Assembly (NCBI GenBank): GCA_001724785.1
Contig: MEDL01000014.1
Location: forward strand, 1 to 49,429
Source: Acidovorax sp. SCN 68-22
GTDB lineage: Bacteria; Pseudomonadota; Gammaproteobacteria; Burkholderiales; Burkholderiaceae_C
Direction: 5' to 3'
Length of the DNA: 49,429 nucleotides
Made by a program: the position numbers and the translations under genes
In this document: positions 45,929 through 49,429 of the stretch, piece by piece
Layout: every line of letters begins with the position of its first letter
Numbering within the stretch: position 1 is the stretch's first letter
The notes under the pieces: model-generated
Database searches by the model: none
Told to the model about the DNA's origin: nothing
Seen by the model: the letters and a program-made list of their open reading frames with translations, nothing else

Positions 45929-46597
45929 TCAGGGGTTCCAGTGCAGGAAGTTGCGGTACAGCTGGAGCCCCTGGTCGGCGCTCTTTTCGGGGTGGAACTG
46001 GGTGGCGAAGATGTTATCGCGCGCGATCGCTGCCGCAAAGGGCGCGCCGTAGTCGGCCGTACCGGCGCAATGCGCGGCCTGCGCCGGCACGGCGTAATAA
46101 CTGTGCACGAAATAGAAGTAGCTCGCGTCGGGCACGCCGTCCCAGAGCGCGTGCACGCGGCCGCCGTGGACCACCGGGCGCACCTGGTTCCAGCCCATCT
46201 GCGGCACCTTGTAGCGGCTGCCATCCTCCTGCAGGCGGCCGGCCAGGTCGAAGCGCAGCACGTCGCCGGGGATCAGGCCCAGGCCGGGGGTGTCGCCCTC
46301 GGCGCTGTGCGAGAGCAGCATCTGCATGCCGACGCAGACGCCGAACAGCGGCTTGCTCGCCGCCGCCTCCAGCACCGACTCCTGCAGGCCCGAGCCGCGC
46401 AGCTCGCGCATGCAGTCGGGCATGGCGCCCTGCCCCGGCAGCACGATGCGCTCGGCGGCGCGCACTTCCTCCGGGCGGGACGTGACGAGCACGTGCCAGC
46501 CGGTGTTCGCCGCGACGGCCCGCACGGCCTGCGAAACGGAGCGCAGGTTGCCCATGCCGTAATCGACCACTGCCACCGTTTTTGCTTCAATATTCAT
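45929..46597 (-). CDS. hisH: Imidazole glycerol phosphate synthase subunit HisH
   Basis: [14 protein letters not shown]...[12 protein letters not shown]...[12 protein letters not shown]...[19 protein letters not shown]. Confidence 0.97.
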   Translation of the reverse strand: MNIEAKTVAVVDYGMGNLRSVSQAVRAVAANTGWHVLVTSRPEEVRAAERIVLPGQGAMPDCMRELRGSGLQESVLEAAASKPLFGVCVGMQMLLSHSAEGDTPGLGLIPGDVLRFDLAGRLQEDGSRYKVPQMGWNQVRPVVHGGRVHALWDGVPDASYFYFVHSYYAVPAQAAHCAGTADYGAPFAAAIARDNIFATQFHPEKSADQGLQLYRNFLHWNP

Positions 46598-46648
46598 AGC
46601 TGCTAGCGCTTACTGAATAAGCGCTGGAGGCACTTTTTGCTTACAAAA
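46588..46648 (-). repeat. Dispersed palindromic repeat, copy G (hisB-hisH intergenic)
   Basis: aatattcatagctgctAGCGCTTActgaaTAAGCGCTggaggcactttttgcttacaaaa. Confidence 0.9.
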
Positions 46649-47264
46649 CACCTTTGGTGGAAGGAATGCTGCCGGCCGCGCGCGGGTCGCGCTCCACGGC
46701 GGCGCGCAGCGCGCGCCCGAAGGCCTTGAAGGCCGTTTCGCACTGGTGGTGCGCGTTGCTGCCGCGCAGGTTGTCGATGTGCAGCGAAGCGCCCGCGTGG
46801 TTCACGAAGCCCTGGAAGAATTCGTGCGCCAGCTGCGTATCGAACTGCCCGACCATGCCGCTGGTGAAGGCGATGTTCTGCACCAGGCCCGGGCGGCCAG
46901 AGAGGTCGATGACGACGCGCGTGAGCGCTTCGTCCAGCGGCACATAGGCGTGGCCGTAGCGGCGCAAGCCCTTTTTGTCGCCGACCGCGCGCGCCACCGC
47001 CTGGCCCAGCGTGATGCCGACGTCCTCGACGGTGTGGTGGCCGTCGATGTGCAGGTCGCCGTCGGCGCGCACTTCGAGGTCGATCAGGCCGTGGCGGGCG
47101 ATCTGTTCGAGCATGTGGTCGAAGAAGCCGATGCCGGTGGAAAGCTGGGACTGGCCGCTGCCATCGAGGTTGATGCGCACGGTGATGCGCGTCTCGTTGG
47201 TGTTGCGGCTGACTTCCGCAGTGCGGTCCGCATTGGCGGAAGGAACGAGGGCAGAAGAGGTCAT
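46641..47264 (-). CDS. hisB: Imidazoleglycerol-phosphate dehydratase
   Basis: [86 protein letters not shown]. Confidence 0.98.
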   Translation of the reverse strand: MTSSALVPSANADRTAEVSRNTNETRITVRINLDGSGQSQLSTGIGFFDHMLEQIARHGLIDLEVRADGDLHIDGHHTVEDVGITLGQAVARAVGDKKGLRRYGHAYVPLDEALTRVVIDLSGRPGLVQNIAFTSGMVGQFDTQLAHEFFQGFVNHAGASLHIDNLRGSNAHHQCETAFKAFGRALRAAVERDPRAAGSIPSTKGVL

Positions 47265-48397
47265 AGCGAAGCCTGAAGGGCGGCCAGCATGCGCGCGTTC
47301 TCGTCGGCGGAGCCCACCGTGAGCCGCAGGCACTGGGCCAGCATGGGATGCATTGTAGAAACGTTCTTGATCAATACCTTGCGCTCGCGCAGGGCGGCGA
47401 AGGTGCGGGCGGCATCCTGCACGCGCACCAGGACCATGTTGGCCTCGCTGTCCCAGCACCGCTCGATGCCGGGCAAGGCGCGGAGCTGCGCCACCAGCGC
47501 GCCGCGCTGGGCGCGCAGCTCGGCCGCCTGGGCGGCGAACACCTCGGCGTGCTCCAGCGCGAACAGCGCCGCCTCGCAGTTGAGCACGCTGACGTTGTAG
47601 GGCGGGCGCACCTTGTCGATCTCGCCCACCAGCCCGGCCGGGCCGATGAGGTAGCCCAGGCGCACGCCGGCCAGGCCGAACTTGGACAGCGTGCGCATCA
47701 GCAGCACATGGCGGTTGCGCGCCGGTTCGGCGCGCATGCGGTCGATCCAGGTGCGGCTGGCGAACGGCTGGTAGGCCTCGTCCATGACCACGATGCCGCC
47801 GACCGCCGCCACGGCGTCGCTGATGCGCTGCACCGCGCCTTCGTCCCACAGCGTGGCCGTGGGGTTGTTGGGGTAGGCGATGTAGGTGATGGCGGGCCGG
47901 TGCTCGGCAATGGCGGCCAGCATGGCGGCCTCGTCGAGTTCGAAGTCCGGCGCCAGCGGCACGCCGACGAAATCGAGGCCCTGCAGTTGCGCGCTCATGG
48001 CGTACATCACGAAGCCGGGCACCGGCGCGAGCACCACCGGGCGCTGGCCGCCGCGCGCCTCGGGCGGGAGCGCGCAGGCGATGGACACCAGGCCGATGAG
48101 CTCGTCCGAGCCGTTGCCGAGGATCAGCGCGTGCCCCTCGGGCATGCCGGCATGGCGCGCCAGCGCCGCACGGAGCACATCGTTGCGGACGCCGGGGTAG
48201 CGGTTGAGCGCCAGCTGCCCCAGGCGCTGGCCGAGCGCGGCCTGCAGCTCGGCGGGCAGGCCGAAGGGGTTCTCCATCGCATCCATCTTGAGCAGGCCGT
48301 CGGCGCCTTGCACCGCATAGGCGTGCATGGCACGCACGTCGGGGCGGATGCGGTCGAGGGGGTTGGGGCCCTTAGAGGGCGCAGCAGCAAGCGTCAT
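47261..48397 (-). CDS. hisC: Histidinol-phosphate aminotransferase
   Basis: [33 protein letters not shown]...[11 protein letters not shown]...[12 protein letters not shown]...[18 protein letters not shown]. Confidence 0.97.
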   Translation of the reverse strand: MTLAAAPSKGPNPLDRIRPDVRAMHAYAVQGADGLLKMDAMENPFGLPAELQAALGQRLGQLALNRYPGVRNDVLRAALARHAGMPEGHALILGNGSDELIGLVSIACALPPEARGGQRPVVLAPVPGFVMYAMSAQLQGLDFVGVPLAPDFELDEAAMLAAIAEHRPAITYIAYPNNPTATLWDEGAVQRISDAVAAVGGIVVMDEAYQPFASRTWIDRMRAEPARNRHVLLMRTLSKFGLAGVRLGYLIGPAGLVGEIDKVRPPYNVSVLNCEAALFALEHAEVFAAQAAELRAQRGALVAQLRALPGIERCWDSEANMVLVRVQDAARTFAALRERKVLIKNVSTMHPMLAQCLRLTVGSADENARMLAALQASL

Positions 48398-48855
48398 GCG
48401 ACAGATTCCAGTTCATTCGGGGCCACACGAAAAGGGTTGAGGATGGTCACCGCGTCGATCTGCTGCCCGTGCTGCAGGTCCTCACTGAGCAAATGGGTGC
48501 AGCCCGACTGCGCCGCTGCTGCGACGATGAGCGAGTCCCAGTAGCTCAGGCCGAAGCGCGCCTCCACGCCCCAGGCGGTTTCCACCGTCTGGTGGTCGAT
48601 CTGCCAGGGTTGCCAAAGCTGAAAACGGCGCACCTTGGCACGGGCATCGCCTTGCGCCAGGCCCAGCTTTCGCGTGACGTTGACGTAGTACTCGTTGAGC
48701 ACCTGGGTGCTCAGGCGGCCCGCTCGCTGTTGCCACAGCAACAAAAGCCATTCACGCGCCCGAAGCCGCTTGGCCGCGTCTCGCGTGTCGTCGGCATAGA
48801 TCAGCACGTTGGTGTCAACGAAAACGATCAAGCCGCTCGGCATAGGTTTCTTCAC
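48394..48855 (-). CDS. VapC-like PIN-domain toxin (start 48855 or 48843)
   Basis: VFVDTNVLIYADD...LSTQVLNEYYVNVTRK...FGLSYWDSLIVAAAAQSGCTHLLSEDLQHGQ: conserved PIN acidic residues. Confidence 0.88.
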   Translation of the reverse strand: MKKPMPSGLIVFVDTNVLIYADDTRDAAKRLRAREWLLLLWQQRAGRLSTQVLNEYYVNVTRKLGLAQGDARAKVRRFQLWQPWQIDHQTVETAWGVEARFGLSYWDSLIVAAAAQSGCTHLLSEDLQHGQQIDAVTILNPFRVAPNELESVA

Positions 48856-49060
48856 GGGAGGGATACGGCTGGCCGCTGGACTGGAAGCTGGAGGTGTCGG
48901 CTATCCATTCGTGCATAGCGCGCTGGTAGGCGTCGTCATGACGCATCTTGTCGGCCAGCATTTCACCCACCAGCCGCGACACACTGGTGTTGCGCTTGGC
49001 CGCCTCGATGCGCACCCACTCCAGCGCCGCATGGTCCACGGTGATGGTGACATTTTTCAT
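48815..49060 (-). CDS. Ribbon-helix-helix-like antitoxin partner of the PIN toxin
   Basis: MKNVTITVDHAALEWVRIEAAKRNTSVSRLVGEML (RHH-like N-terminus); 3' end overlaps toxin 5' end. Confidence 0.8.
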   Translation of the reverse strand: MKNVTITVDHAALEWVRIEAAKRNTSVSRLVGEMLADKMRHDDAYQRAMHEWIADTSSFQSSGQPYPSREETYAERLDRFR

Positions 49061-49072
49061 GGCACCGATAGT

Positions 49073-49104
49073 ACACGAAATTCGTGTAACACGAATTTCT
49101 TGTG
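49073..49104 (-). promoter_or_regulatory. Probable autoregulatory operator/promoter of the toxin-antitoxin pair
   Basis: ACACGAA-a-TTCGTGT (49073-49087) perfect inverted repeat followed by imperfect ACACGAATTTCTTGTG (49089-49104); minus-strand TTCGTG-N16-TACTAT overlaps, immediately upstream of the antitoxin ATG. Confidence 0.6.
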
Positions 49105-49147
49105 AAAAGTACGGAGAACTGGTCGGATGGAGGATGACGTTGCAGCC

Positions 49148-49429
49148 TTACTTCAGCCGCACCTCGGCGGCCTGCGCATGCGCCTGCAGGCCTTCCCCAT
49201 AGGCCAGCGTGGCGGCAATCGGCCCCAGCACCTGCGCGCCGGCCGGGCTCACCCCGATGATGCTGCTGCGCTTCTGGAAGTCGTACACGCCCAGGGGCGA
49301 GGAAAAGCGCGCCGTGCCGCTGGTGGGCAACACATGGTTGGGGCCGGCGCAGTAGTCGCCCAGGCTTTCGCTGGTGTAGGCCCCGAGGAAGATGGCGCCC
49401 GCGTGCCGGAGCAGCGGCTCCCAGCGGTG
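49148..49429 (-). CDS. hisD: Histidinol dehydrogenase, C-terminal part (5' truncated by window edge)
   Basis: [60 protein letters not shown]. Confidence 0.97.
   Translation of the reverse strand, partial: HRWEPLLRHAGAIFLGAYTSESLGDYCAGPNHVLPTSGTARFSSPLGVYDFQKRSSIIGVSPAGAQVLGPIAATLAYGEGLQAHAQAAEVRLK

Overview
This 49.4-kb GC-rich window looks like Comamonadaceae / Burkholderiales chromosome, judged by gene content, codon bias and dispersed palindromic repeats. Housekeeping genes fill 1-27 kb: the rne 3' end, yaaA, a 2OG-Fe(II) oxygenase, queF, a PAS-MCP, dinB, a truncated globin with a DUF3034 protein, an FMN alpha-hydroxyacid dehydrogenase, a Cache-PAS-GGDEF protein, pbpC with an alpha-2-macroglobulin, katE with a ferritin-like protein, argH, and a LytS/LytTR pair. 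From 27 to 49 kb a histidine biosynthesis cluster on the minus strand (hisD-hisC-hisB-hisH-hisA ... hisF) is interrupted twice. A VapBC-like toxin-antitoxin pair sits between hisD and hisC. A ~17.2-kb surface-polysaccharide island sits between hisA and hisF. The island combines (i) an NfrA/NfrB-type glycan machine with wecB, a BcsB-like protein and a DUF4434 lipoprotein; NfrB ends in a tandem MshEN c-di-GMP-binding motif; (ii) an alginate-type O-acylation module (AlgI-like MBOAT, two AlgJ/AlgX-like SGNH proteins, an AlgF-like protein); and (iii) a DltA-like adenylation enzyme, a carrier protein and a frameshifted acyl-CoA-dehydrogenase-like flavoprotein. The combination suggests a c-di-GMP-gated ManNAc-type exopolysaccharide decorated with a carrier-activated aminoacyl or oxidised acyl group. 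This is the best candidate for an undescribed system here. A second notable theme is a ~57-bp palindromic repeat family (about 8 copies). Copies supply a start codon, stop codons and an in-frame peptide insertion to neighbouring genes. All family assignments come from reading the sequence; no database search was run.
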